From Acidobacteriota bacterium (GTDB lineage Bacteria > Acidobacteriota > Blastocatellia > RBC074), in NCBI GenBank assembly GCA_019639255.1, contig JAHBSF010000014.1, positions 24,651-88,650 on the forward strand: 64,000 bases of DNA, read 5' to 3'. Below the pieces are notes generated by a model, which was not told the origin of the DNA, ran no database searches, and saw only the letters and a program-made list of their open reading frames with translations. The position numbers were made by a program, and so were the translations under genes. Of this stretch, positions 1 to 14,652 are shown one piece after another (position 1 is the first letter of the stretch; each line of letters begins with the position of its first letter).

Positions 1-1
1 C

Positions 2-1912
2 TTTTCAAGCACCCCGCTGCGCATCAACGATGACAGCTATACCATCTCTGCGGTAATGCCTGCGGGATTCGCTTTTCCCGCAAGCGCCGATGTATGGACG
101 CCGCGCGAACTGCGTCCGCCGCAAACCTCGCGCACGGCGCACAACTGGAGCGTGGTCGGGCGCGTGCGCAGCGGCGTTTCACTTGAACAGGCAAGCGCCG
201 AGGTCAGCGCCATCGGGCGCAGCCTGCGCGCCGAGCACGGACAGGAAGTCGATGCCGTGGATATGGCGCTCGTTCCGCTTCAGGAATTTATGGTCGGAAG
301 CGCGCGCGAGGGGCTTTATCTGATCCTCGCCGCCGTGGGCGCGCTTATGCTCATAGCCTGCGCAAACGTTGCGAATCTTTCGCTTGCGCAGGCGGCTGCG
401 CGTTCGCGCGAGTATGCGGTGCGTTCGGCGCTCGGCGCTACGCGATGGCATCTCGCGCAGCAATCGGTTGCGGAAAACCTGCTGCTTGCCGGCGCCGCCG
501 GAGCGCTCGGCGTCATCATTGCGTTCTGGGGCGTCGATGCACTGCTTGCGCTTGATGCGCGCGGATTGCCGCGCACGAGCGAAATCGGTGTAAACGCCCG
601 CGTGCTGCTTTTCACCACTGCGCTGTCGATTGCAGTTGCAGCAGTGCTCGGGCTTGCGCCGCTTCTGCGCATATCGGTCAATCATCTGGCGATTGACCTG
701 AAGGACTCGGCAAGAGGGGCTGCGGGCGCGCGCGGCGGACGCGGACTCAGGGCGCTGCTCGTCGTCGCGCAGGTTGCAATGACGATGGTACTGCTTGCGG
801 GCGCGGGGTTGCTGGGGCGCAGTTTTCTCGGACTGCTGCAAATCGATCCTGGCTTCCGCACCGAAAATATCATAGCAATGGAAACCGCGCTGCCGTGGAC
901 GCGCGATGAGCAGCGGATGGCGAAGGTGAAATCGTTACAGCAGGAACTGCGCGAGCGCATTGCGGCATTGCCCGGCGTTCTCGCCGTCGGCAGTGCAAAC
1001 AGCCTGCCGATGACCGGCGGCGGATCCAACGGACAGTTTCTCGTCAACAACGATCCGGCGCAGACCGGCTACGCCGAATACCGGCTTGTAAGCGGCGGAT
1101 ACTTCACCGCGCTCGGCATTCCGCTGCTGCGCGGCCGATTGTTCGGTCCGACGGATGCGCCGACGGATGAGCCGAAAGCGGTGATAAGCAGGTCGCTCGC
1201 GGACAAACAGTGGCCCAACGAAGACCCGATCGGCAAGCGCTTGCAGTACGGCAATATGGACGGCGATATGCGCCTGATAGAAATCGTCGGCATCGTGGGC
1301 GATGTGCGCGAGTACGGGCTGGAAGCCGCCGTGCGCCCGGTCGTTTATGCAAACGATGCGCAGCGGCCTGCGAGCGGCAATTTCTCGCTGGTTGTGAAAA
1401 CGGATGCCGGCGCCGCGGCGATTACACCGGTATTGCGCGCAACGCTTGCGGCGCTCGACCCCGAAGTTCCGGCCAGTTTCCGCACCGTTGAACAGATTTT
1501 TTCGGCCTCGCTCGGCCAGCGGCGTTTTCAGCTCGTGCTCGTAGGCGTATTCGCCGCTGCGGCGCTGCTGCTTGCGGCCGCAGGAATCTACAGCGTCATA
1601 TCGTATGCGGTCGCGCAAAGAACACACGAGATAGGCGTGCGCATAGCGCTCGGCGCGCAGCGGCGCGACGTGATGCGGTTCGTATTCGGCGAGGGATTGA
1701 CGCTGATCGGCGCAGGAATCACGGTCGGATTGCTCGGAGCAGCCGGCTTGACGCGCATGATCGAGGGGATGCTTTACGGCGTGAGCCCGCTCGATCCCGC
1801 GACGTTCGCCGGGGTTGCAACGCTGCTTGTGATCATCGCGCTTGCGGCGTGTTACATTCCTGCGCAACGGGCTACGCGCGTCGATCCGATCACCGCGCTT
1901 CGCGAGGAGTAA
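2..1912 (+). CDS. ADOP-family ABC transporter permease, 3' part (5' end outside window)
   Basis: C-terminal part of a FtsX/MacB-type permease of the acidobacterial duplicated orphan permease (ADOP) group. The frame is open from base 2, and residues before the first Met (SAVMPAGFAFP) fit the periplasmic MacB_PCD domain, so the true start lies upstream of the window. Visible are the hydrophobic block near codons 80-120 ([20 protein letters not shown]), paired FtsX segments around codons 150-260, a periplasmic MacB-like domain, and three C-terminal membrane segments ending in DPITALREE, the usual family end. These proteins lack their own ATPase, and their substrate is unknown (family knowledge). 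A second, full-length paralogue is at 51759-54179. An intergenic palindrome follows the stop codon directly, so this probably ends a transcription unit. Confidence 0.9.
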   Translation, partial: FSSTPLRINDDSYTISAVMPAGFAFPASADVWTPRELRPPQTSRTAHNWSVVGRVRSGVSLEQASAEVSAIGRSLRAEHGQEVDAVDMALVPLQEFMVGSAREGLYLILAAVGALMLIACANVANLSLAQAAARSREYAVRSALGATRWHLAQQSVAENLLLAGAAGALGVIIAFWGVDALLALDARGLPRTSEIGVNARVLLFTTALSIAVAAVLGLAPLLRISVNHLAIDLKDSARGAAGARGGRGLRALLVVAQVAMTMVLLAGAGLLGRSFLGLLQIDPGFRTENIIAMETALPWTRDEQRMAKVKSLQQELRERIAALPGVLAVGSANSLPMTGGGSNGQFLVNNDPAQTGYAEYRLVSGGYFTALGIPLLRGRLFGPTDAPTDEPKAVISRSLADKQWPNEDPIGKRLQYGNMDGDMRLIEIVGIVGDVREYGLEAAVRPVVYANDAQRPASGNFSLVVKTDAGAAAITPVLRATLAALDPEVPASFRTVEQIFSASLGQRRFQLVLVGVFAAAALLLAAAGIYSVISYAVAQRTHEIGVRIALGAQRRDVMRFVFGEGLTLIGAGITVGLLGAAGLTRMIEGMLYGVSPLDPATFAGVATLLVIIALAACYIPAQRATRVDPITALREE

Positions 1913-2031
1913 AGAGAGAAAAACGGAACAAACAAAATAAACTGAACAAACGGAAAGTTGGACGACCGCCGCAGTTTTCGTCCAACTTTCCGTTTATTTC
2001 GTTTATTCCGTTTATTTGGTTTTTCTCTCTT
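1913..2031. repeat. Large intergenic palindrome, copy 1
   Basis: Imperfect inverted repeat starting one base after the permease stop. The left arm is T-poor (AACGGAACAAAC-like units) and the right arm is its near complement ending in TTTTTCTCTCTT. The arms meet at a complementary stem (AAAGTTGGACGA / TCGTCCAACTTT) with a short central loop. Member of the dispersed family described in the findings. Possible role as transcript end or RNA hairpin. Confidence 0.9.
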
Positions 2032-2115
2032 GCTCCTTTCATATTCCAATGTCATTGGGCTTGATTTAGAATCCTGTTTCCGTAATTTTCAACCGTACAT
2101 AGCCGGGATGGAATA

Positions 2116-4962
<2,847 letters not shown>

Positions 4963-4965
<3 letters not shown>

Positions 4966-5065
4966 AGAGAGATGACGGAACATACGAAATAAGACGAAAA
5001 TTACGGAAATATTCAACTTTTCCGTAGTTTCCGTCTTATTTCGTTTGTTCCGTCATCTCTCTTCA
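4963..5065. repeat. Large intergenic palindrome, copy 2
   Basis: Outer arms are perfectly complementary: TGAAGAGAGATGACGGAA at the left and its reverse complement at the right. The left arm begins with the TGA stop of the DUF1549/1553 gene. The centre carries the recurrent core (ACGGAAATATTCAACTTTTCC then CGTAGTTTCCG). Confidence 0.95.
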
Positions 5066-5081
5066 TTGAGGAATATCCGAC

Positions 5082-6521
5082 ATGAGTCGACCGAAATCCG
5101 TCCCCGCAAAATCGCATTCAACCGAAGCCGTAAACCGGCGCTGGTTTCTGGAGCAGTGCGGAGTTGGCCTGGGCGCCGCCGCTCTCCATCACCTGCTTGC
5201 GCAACAGGGCTACGCCGCAACACCCGCACAGGACCGACCGCTTGCGCCGCGCGTTCCGCATTTTGCGCCGAAGGCTAAGAACGTCATTTTTCTTTTCATG
5301 GCCGGCGCGCCGAGCCATCTGGAGCTGTTCGATTACAAACCGCAGCTTGCGAAATTCGACGGTACGCTTCCGCCCGCCGATCTGTTGAAAGGTTATCGCG
5401 CGGCGTTCATCAATCCGAACTCGACGCTGCTCGGCCCGAAATTCAAGTTCTCGAAATACGGGCAATCGGGAGCCGAACTCTCGGAACTTCTGCCCCACAC
5501 CTCGCGCATAGTCGACCGGATCTCGATCGTCAAGTCGATGACTACCGACGCATTCAACCACGCGCCGGGGCAGTTGATGATGAACACGGGTTCGATGATT
5601 TTCGGCCGCCCGAGCATGGGTTCGTGGGCGATTTACGGGCTCGGAAGCGAGGCCGAAGACCTGCCCGCGTTTGTGGTCTTCAGCACCGGCAGCAAGGGGC
5701 CTAGCGGCGGCAACAGTTGCTGGGGCAGCGGATTTCTGCCTACGGTTTATCAGGGCGTGCAGTTCCGCAACGTAGGCGATCCGGTGCTTTATTTGTCCAA
5801 TCCGCGCGGCGTAGACGAAACGTTGCAGCGCGATTCGCTCGACTCCATAGCAAAACTGAACCGCATGAGGATGTCGAAAGCGGGTGATCCGGAGATTGCG
5901 ACGCGAATAAATTCTTACGAGATGGCGTTTCGCATGCAACGCAGCGCGCCCGAACTGCTCGACATATCGAAAGAGCCGCGCCACATACTCGATATGTACG
6001 GCGCAGAACCCGGAAAGCCGTCCTTTGCCAATACGGTGCTGATGGCGCGCAGGCTTGTGGAAAACGGCGTGAGGTTTGTGCAGATCTACCACGAGGCGTG
6101 GGATCAGCACGGCGCGCTTGTGAGGGATCTGACGAAAAACTGCAAGGATACGGATCAGGCGTGCGCTGCTCTTGTAGAGGATCTTGCGCAGCGCGGGCTG
6201 CTAGAGGATACGCTCGTGATCTGGGGCGGCGAGTTCGGACGCACGCCGATGGTGCAGGGCGGCAACGACGGCCGCGACCATCACCCGAACGCATTCACGA
6301 TGTGGCTTGCGGGCGGCGGAATAAAACCCGGACAGACCATTGGCGAAACCGACGATCTGGGATTCAACGTCGCACGCGACCGCATACACGTGCACGACCT
6401 GCACGCTACGATACTTCACCTGCTCGGCTTCGATCACGAAAAACTGACCTACAGGTTCCAGGGACGCGACTTCCGGCTCACCGATGTGCACGGTTCCGTC
6501 GTAGATGAACTGCTCGCGTGA
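5082..6521 (+). CDS. DUF1501 sulfatase-like exported protein
   Basis: 479-residue DUF1501 protein. The N-terminus has a Tat-like leader ([18 protein letters not shown], then a small-residue cleavage region near residue 45). The body has alkaline-phosphatase-fold features: [18 protein letters not shown] near residue 70, [13 protein letters not shown] near residue 385 and [17 protein letters not shown] near residue 400. It follows the DUF1549/1553 gene on the same strand, separated only by a palindrome, which is the usual pairing in Planctomycetes and Acidobacteria. Hydrolase activity is inferred from the fold and the substrate is unknown. Its TGA stop is the first three bases of the next palindrome. 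Confidence 0.9.
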   Translation: MSRPKSVPAKSHSTEAVNRRWFLEQCGVGLGAAALHHLLAQQGYAATPAQDRPLAPRVPHFAPKAKNVIFLFMAGAPSHLELFDYKPQLAKFDGTLPPADLLKGYRAAFINPNSTLLGPKFKFSKYGQSGAELSELLPHTSRIVDRISIVKSMTTDAFNHAPGQLMMNTGSMIFGRPSMGSWAIYGLGSEAEDLPAFVVFSTGSKGPSGGNSCWGSGFLPTVYQGVQFRNVGDPVLYLSNPRGVDETLQRDSLDSIAKLNRMRMSKAGDPEIATRINSYEMAFRMQRSAPELLDISKEPRHILDMYGAEPGKPSFANTVLMARRLVENGVRFVQIYHEAWDQHGALVRDLTKNCKDTDQACAALVEDLAQRGLLEDTLVIWGGEFGRTPMVQGGNDGRDHHPNAFTMWLAGGGIKPGQTIGETDDLGFNVARDRIHVHDLHATILHLLGFDHEKLTYRFQGRDFRLTDVHGSVVDELLA

Positions 6522-6629
6522 GAGAAGGAGAGATAACGGAAAAGACGAAATAAAACGAAACAGACGGAATGGATGATATTTTCCGTCTGTTTCGTATTAT
6601 TTCGTCTTTTCCGTTATCTCTCCCTCTCA
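6519..6629. repeat. Large intergenic palindrome, copy 3 (between convergent genes)
   Basis: Arms TGAGAGAAGGAGAGATAACGG... and ...CCGTTATCTCTCCCTCTCA are complementary. The left end is the TGA stop of the plus-strand DUF1501 gene and the right end is the TGA stop (read TCA) of the minus-strand csaB-like gene, so one symmetrical element ends both genes. Confidence 0.95.
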
Positions 6630-8012
6630 GCGGCGGAACAGCCTGTGCAATCGGCCGAAAAACGAGCGGTCGATCCGGGCAAGTTCGGCGCCTTTTTCCG
6701 CGAGAAGCGCTTCGAGTTCGGCTATACGGCGGTAGCGCATCGACAGTTCTTCGTTCTGCTGTTCGATTCTTTGTTCCAGCGCCAGTTCCGCGAGTTCCGT
6801 TTGCCGTTCGATCCGCATACGGCCCTCGATCATTCGCCGCAACGCATCGAGAATGAGCGGCGAGGCGGCAGCAGCGTCGCGCGGCCATACGAACATTTCC
6901 GCAGCCACTTCTGCGCTGCGCGCGGCTACGGGGCGCAATGCAGCCCCGGCGCGGGCGAATTCCTCGCGCAGTTGCCGCCGTTTCGACCACGCCGCAGCCA
7001 GTGCGCCGTCAAACTGGGCAAGGTTTTTCGTTTCGACGCATCTTTCGGATTGGCCTATCTGCTCCATAAAGCTGCGCAACTTCGGCTCGCAGGTCAATGC
7101 AACGCCGGCGGCTCCGGTGCGCGCCGCAAACACCATCGCGTGCAGCCTCAGGCCCACGACCAGATCGCACGCGCCGATGAGGGCCGCGGCTTCCGACGGG
7201 CGCAGCAGCGGAGGCGATCTGTGCAGTTCGCCTTCCTTGAAAAAAGTATTGAATACCGAAATCCACGCATCGTCTTCCGCCGGATGAAACGGCACGCACA
7301 GCACCTGCGCGCCGTCGTTGCGCATCATGGCGCGCAGGGCGGCTGCGACCGTAGGCGCCCAGTCTGCGGGCGAAAAAAACGGCGCCCAGGGTTTCGGCGC
7401 CACGACTATCACGGGGCGCGACGGATCGCAGCCGCTTTCGCGCATGATCTCCCGCGCGCGGTCTTCGCCGTCGATCCACATTCCGAGCGCGGGATCTGCG
7501 GTAACTTCGATGCCGTTTGCGTCTATGCCGAGCGCGGCGGCGAGCGTTACGGATTCCGCATCGCGCACCGTGACGGTATCGGCAAGCCCGAAGACCAGTC
7601 GCACAGCCTCGCGCGTAGCCTCGCCGAGCAGCGGTCCCAGACCTACGGCGTAAAGCATCAGCGGCTTGTTATACATTTTTGCGAGCAGCGCGATGCCCGT
7701 TGCGCGGGCGAGATCGGACCCGGGGTGGCGCATCAGCAGGCCGGGATCGTAGCCGGGATCTTCGTAAAGGATTCCGCCGCCGCCGAGTATCACGAGATCG
7801 GAGCGTTGCACGGCCGAGGAGATTTCGGGCCAGTTATTCCACGGTATGGTTTCGACTTCCAGCGGTTCGAGCAATCCGGGCGCGTCGCCTACCACGGCTG
7901 AAAACCCGGCCGATGGCGCACAGCGGCGCAGATCGTCCAGCATCGCACCGAGAATTGCATCCTCTCCGAGGTTGCCTCGCCCGAAAGATCCGGCGAGGAG
8001 AATCTGTTTCAT
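6627..8012 (-). CDS. csaB: Polysaccharide pyruvyl transferase, CsaB family
   Basis: 461-residue protein starting MKQILLAGSFGRGNLGEDAI, the glycine-rich start typical of CsaB-like polysaccharide pyruvyl transferases. Further family features are LVILGGGGILYEDPGYDPG, a conserved region ending HPAEDDAWI, and LIGACDLVVGLRLHAMVFAARTG. These enzymes move pyruvate from phosphoenolpyruvate to a cell-wall polysaccharide, which can serve as anchor for S-layer proteins (family knowledge). The last 80 residues form a charged coiled coil (IERQTELAELALEQRIEQQNEELSMR) beyond the usual catalytic core. The gene is convergent with DUF1501 and divergent from the gene at 8434. Confidence 0.85.
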   Translation of the reverse strand: MKQILLAGSFGRGNLGEDAILGAMLDDLRRCAPSAGFSAVVGDAPGLLEPLEVETIPWNNWPEISSAVQRSDLVILGGGGILYEDPGYDPGLLMRHPGSDLARATGIALLAKMYNKPLMLYAVGLGPLLGEATREAVRLVFGLADTVTVRDAESVTLAAALGIDANGIEVTADPALGMWIDGEDRAREIMRESGCDPSRPVIVVAPKPWAPFFSPADWAPTVAAALRAMMRNDGAQVLCVPFHPAEDDAWISVFNTFFKEGELHRSPPLLRPSEAAALIGACDLVVGLRLHAMVFAARTGAAGVALTCEPKLRSFMEQIGQSERCVETKNLAQFDGALAAAWSKRRQLREEFARAGAALRPVAARSAEVAAEMFVWPRDAAAASPLILDALRRMIEGRMRIERQTELAELALEQRIEQQNEELSMRYRRIAELEALLAEKGAELARIDRSFFGRLHRLFRR

Positions 8013-8433
8013 GATGAGAATCCCTGCGGGGGTGTATTTGTTGAAAATCGAGCAGAAGTGTACGGGGAGGATGCGCGTTCGTCAAATCAGGGCGAAAGAA
8101 CCGGCGGGCAACTCGCCCGATTTTGCATCGTGCGAGTCGCCCGCTTTGCAACGTCCCGGCTGAGGACTCAGTTGAATTGTTTCCCTCCGGTTCTATAAGC
8201 GTAAATTTCGGGAAAAACAGTTCGCTGAAATCAAAGAAACTGGTTTTTTTGCGGCGGCCTCAGAATCTGAAGAGAGATGACGAAACAAACGAAATGATAC
8301 GAAAATCACGAAATAACGGAAAAGTTGAATATTTCCCTGGTTTCCGTATTATTTCGAAGGTTGCGCTATCTCTCTTTTTTGCCCCAATGTCGTGTGATTT
8401 GATTTAAAGAAACGTCCGGCGTCAGGTTATTTC
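8013..8433. other. Divergent intergenic region, 421 bp
   Basis: Lies between the start of the csaB-like gene (minus) and the small membrane protein gene (plus), so it should contain both promoters. No clear -35/-10 pair was found. It contains the degenerate palindrome at 8268-8378. Open frames crossing it have no family features. Confidence 0.5.
8268..8378. repeat. Large intergenic palindrome, copy 4 (degenerate)
   Basis: Left arm TGAAGAGAGATGACGAAACA and right arm ...GCTATCTCTCTTTTTT are recognisable, with the core AAAAGTTGAATATTTCC. Several mismatches (for example AAGGTTGCGC in the right arm) show decay. Confidence 0.8.
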
Positions 8434-8844
8434 ATGAAGCACATACCTACTCTTCACATCGTGGTTGGCCTGCTTGGTGTAACGGCCTTCCTGCTCAGCG
8501 GCCAGTATATGGATTTGGTTCACGAGCACCTTGCGAACATGCCGGACGGGCCGCGAATGCTCTACCGTTCGTCGCACATCTATCTGCTCTGGTCGTCGTT
8601 GCTCAATCTGGTGCTGGGCTGCTATGGCCGGTTCAGCGAGCGCCGCACGCTGAGCGTCATACAGGGCGCAGCAAGCCTTGCCGTGTTGGTCGGCCCTGTG
8701 CTGCTCGTCGCGTCGTTCCTGCGGGAGTCGCAGGCGGTCGATCTGGAACGTCCAAATGCGCGCCTGGCCGTCTACCTGGCGTTTGCCGGCGTGTTGTTTC
8801 ACACTGCATGCGCAGATCTGTCCCGCGCGGGACGCAAACCCTGA
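8434..8844 (+). CDS. Small four-helix membrane protein, unknown
   Basis: 136 residues with about four hydrophobic segments: residues 5-25 (LHIVVGLLGVTAFLLSG), 47-65 (IYLLWSSLLNLVLGC), 75-97 (VIQGAASLAVLVGPVLLVASFL) and 108-126 (LAVYLAFAGVLFHTACA). The gene runs in the same direction as the SMP-30-like gene 29 bp downstream and may be co-transcribed with it. I do not recognise a named family. Codon pattern and membrane periodicity support a real gene. Confidence 0.7.
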   Translation: MKHIPTLHIVVGLLGVTAFLLSGQYMDLVHEHLANMPDGPRMLYRSSHIYLLWSSLLNLVLGCYGRFSERRTLSVIQGAASLAVLVGPVLLVASFLRESQAVDLERPNARLAVYLAFAGVLFHTACADLSRAGRKP

Positions 8845-8873
8845 TCACTCCACCGGGTGGACACGCCGATCAT

Positions 8874-9971
8874 ATGAAAAAATCAGTCCTGATCCTCGCG
8901 TTGCTCTTGCTGGCCCTCATAGCCTACCTGAGTCTGTGGCCCGTACCGATACAACCCGTCGGTTGGAATGCGCCGGCCGCACCGGGTTACGGCGGCGTCC
9001 ATGCGGTAAACGACAAGCTCGCAGGGCTTCAGCTCATCTCGCTGGGCGCCGAAGCAGGGCCGGAACACATAGTATTGGCGCGCGACGGCAAGCTTTATGC
9101 TGCGGTAGTCAGCGGCAACATACTTCGCATGAACGCCGACGGCGCAGACCAGGAGGTGTACGCCAACACGGGCGGGCGCGTGCTGGGCTTCGACTTCGAC
9201 GCCGCCGACAACCTGATCGCCGCCGATGCAATCAGGGGCTTGCTCGCCGTCAGCCCGGACCGGAAGGTCACGGTGCTGACCGACAGCGTGGGCGGCGACC
9301 CGATCCGCTATGCCGACGCCGTGGTGGTTGCGAGCAACGGCAAGATCTATTTCAGCGATGCCTCGGGCCGCTTTGGGCCTGCCGAGTGGGGCGGCACCTA
9401 CGAAGCCGCCATACTGGATATCATCGAACAATTGTGCACCGGGCGTATCCTGGAGTACGACCCCGCCGCTGCGACCACTCGCATCGTCGCCAAAGGCCTG
9501 AGCTTCGCCAACGGCGTGGCGCTGAGCGGCGACGAACAGACGCTGTTTGTCGCCGAGACCGGCAAGTACCGCGTGTGGAAGATCGCCGTGACGGCGGACA
9601 ATCTGGACGTCGCGACGGGCGCCCCCGAGGCCACGGTGCTTCTCGACAATCTGCCCGGCTACCCGGACAACCTGATGCGCGGGATGGACGGCAAGATCTG
9701 GTTGGGTCTCTCCGGGCCGCGCAGCGCGAACATCGATGCGTTGGCCGACAAGCCCTTCCTGCGCAAACTCACGCTGCGCCTGCCGCGAATGCTATGGCCG
9801 ATTCCAAAGCCCTACGGACACGTGTTTGCCTTCACCGAAGACGGCCGGGTGGTGGCCGACTTGCAGGACCCTGCCGGCGCCTACCCGGAAACCACCGGAG
9901 TTACCGAAACCGCGGACCGACTCTACATACAGAACCTGCACCTGGGAGTCCTGGGCTGGCTGGAGCGCTGA
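8874..9971 (+). CDS. SMP-30/strictosidine-synthase-like beta-propeller protein
   Basis: The start is placed at the Met before KKSVLILALLLLALIAYLSL, a signal anchor, rather than at an in-frame codon at 8808 inside the upstream gene. The protein is then 365 residues. It has the six-bladed propeller signature of strictosidine synthase/SMP-30 relatives: GRVLGFDFDAADNLIAADA, RYADAVVVASNGKIYFSDAS near residue 150, GLSFANGVALSGDEQTLFVA near residue 210, and a final VTETADRLYIQNLHLGVLGW. Bacterial members are membrane-anchored and may have lactonase or esterase activity, but the substrate cannot be told from sequence. Confidence 0.85.
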   Translation: MKKSVLILALLLLALIAYLSLWPVPIQPVGWNAPAAPGYGGVHAVNDKLAGLQLISLGAEAGPEHIVLARDGKLYAAVVSGNILRMNADGADQEVYANTGGRVLGFDFDAADNLIAADAIRGLLAVSPDRKVTVLTDSVGGDPIRYADAVVVASNGKIYFSDASGRFGPAEWGGTYEAAILDIIEQLCTGRILEYDPAAATTRIVAKGLSFANGVALSGDEQTLFVAETGKYRVWKIAVTADNLDVATGAPEATVLLDNLPGYPDNLMRGMDGKIWLGLSGPRSANIDALADKPFLRKLTLRLPRMLWPIPKPYGHVFAFTEDGRVVADLQDPAGAYPETTGVTETADRLYIQNLHLGVLGWLER

Positions 9972-10185
9972 AGCATTTCCCCCATCGCGGGGTAATGCGA
10001 ACGCTTCCATTTATGGTATGGCAGGGATGGCGGCGCCGCTGCGGGTCAGGCTGCGTCAATGCCGTCAATGTCCCGCGCCTTTTCTCAAGCCCTTGCGCAT
10101 GCTATCGTTTCGACTTCCGGTCGCCCCTCATTCGGTCAACATCGGCGTTCAGGCAACGAGTGATCGCATAACTGGAACTTCAAAG

Positions 10186-11208
10186 ATGAAGATTTTGCGC
10201 AGTATCGCAGTCCGCACCCTGTCGTTGGCATTTTTCCTCCTGCCTGCGACTCTGCCGGCATATCGTGTGAAGGCCGATCCGCCGGCGCGCGTTACGGTAA
10301 CGACGAAGGAAGGCGACCAGCTATCGGGCCGCCTCGTCGAGGTTGCAGCCGACCGCATGGTGCTCGATACAAAGTTCGCCGGCCGCGTAAGCATACGAGC
10401 CGACGAAATCGCGTCCTGGCAGGCGACCGATGGCAACGAGCGGCGGCGGATAGCTGAGCTGATCCCGCAAAAGATCGCATCGCGCGCCGCCGGTGCGCCG
10501 GGAACGGTTTCGGCAAAAAATCCCAATCCTGCGCCTTCACCTTCGCCTGCATCGCGCACGGCGGCGAAATGGCAGCGCGGCGTCAACTTCGCCTATACGA
10601 TGGCTCGCGGCAACGTCAATGCAACGGATCTGAACGCGGCGCTCAATGTTTCGCGAAAGGAAGGTACGCGGCGCGTAGCGGTATCGATGTTCGGGCGCAG
10701 CGGCGTGCGAAACGGCGCTCCGGTATCGAACCTCTTCGTATCCACGCTGCGCTATGAACGCCCCGTATGGCATTTGCCCGCATTCTCCGAAACGGCGATC
10801 GAAATCGACCGAATAAAACAGCTCGACTACCGGTTCAGCGAAAGCATCGGATTGAGTTATCCGGTGCTGAAACGAGAGCAATCGACGCTGAATTTCGATT
10901 TCGGGACCGGACTGACGCGCGAAGTCTTCCGCACAGGGCTCGAACGCACGACGACATCGAGCCTGCTGCGCGCATCGGCCGCGCAGAAGATCAATGACCG
11001 CGCGCAATTCACGCAACAGGTGACGCTGTTTTCCGATCTGATGTCGCCCGAAGCCTACCGCATGCAAACCGACGTCTCGCTGACGATGCCGCTGACAAAA
11101 CATCTGGCGCTGAGACTTTCGGGGCTCAACCGCTACGACAACCAGCCGCAGGGCGTCGCCCGCCGCAACGACTTTTCGCTGCTGACCGGCTTCAATATCA
11201 GTTTTTGA
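10186..11208 (+). CDS. DUF481 outer-membrane beta-barrel protein
   Basis: The start is placed at the ATG before KILRSIAVRTLSLAFFLLPA, a signal peptide. The frame is open far upstream, but that part has no coding features. The 340-residue product has a small N-terminal domain (VTVTTKEGDQLSGRLVEVAA), a Pro/Ala-rich linker near residue 115, then a DUF481 domain of alternating beta strands (GVNFAYTMARGNVNATDLNA, ending in NDFSLLTGFNISF with the aromatic C-terminus typical of barrels). DUF481 proteins are predicted outer-membrane proteins of unknown cargo. About 210 bp of apparently non-coding sequence precede it, and a palindrome follows the stop. Confidence 0.82.
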   Translation: MKILRSIAVRTLSLAFFLLPATLPAYRVKADPPARVTVTTKEGDQLSGRLVEVAADRMVLDTKFAGRVSIRADEIASWQATDGNERRRIAELIPQKIASRAAGAPGTVSAKNPNPAPSPSPASRTAAKWQRGVNFAYTMARGNVNATDLNAALNVSRKEGTRRVAVSMFGRSGVRNGAPVSNLFVSTLRYERPVWHLPAFSETAIEIDRIKQLDYRFSESIGLSYPVLKREQSTLNFDFGTGLTREVFRTGLERTTTSSLLRASAAQKINDRAQFTQQVTLFSDLMSPEAYRMQTDVSLTMPLTKHLALRLSGLNRYDNQPQGVARRNDFSLLTGFNISF

Positions 11209-11308
11209 TGAAGAGAGACAACCCGACAAACGAAATAAAACGAAACATACGGAAGGAATGGAGTTTTACCGTTTGTTTCGTCTATTTTCGTTTGTTCCGT
11301 TGTCTCTG
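11209..11308. repeat. Large intergenic palindrome, copy 5
   Basis: Starts right after the DUF481 stop with TGAAGAGAGACAAC and ends in GTTCCGTTGTCTCTG. The interior units AACGAAATAAAACGAAACATACGG pair with CCGTTTGTTTCGTC/ATTTTCGTTTG. Confidence 0.9.
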
Positions 11309-11341
11309 ACCTCGAATCAGGAAGGACCTTAATCCGCAAAG

Positions 11342-14536
<3,195 letters not shown>

Positions 14537-14545
14537 ACAGCGACT

Positions 14546-14635
14546 GCGGAACATACCGAACAGACGGAATAAACCGAAGCGAATGATCTTTTCCATTTGT
14601 TTCGTTTATTTCGTTTGTTCCGTTATCTCTCTTTG
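14546..14635. repeat. Large intergenic palindrome, copy 6
   Basis: Left arm GCGGAACATACCGAACAGACGG; right arm TCGTTTATTTCGTTTGTTCCGTTATCTCTC. Less symmetrical than other copies because the left arm lacks the AGAGAGATAAC end. Confidence 0.8.
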
Positions 14636-14652
14636 GTCTCTCTTTCATTTCG

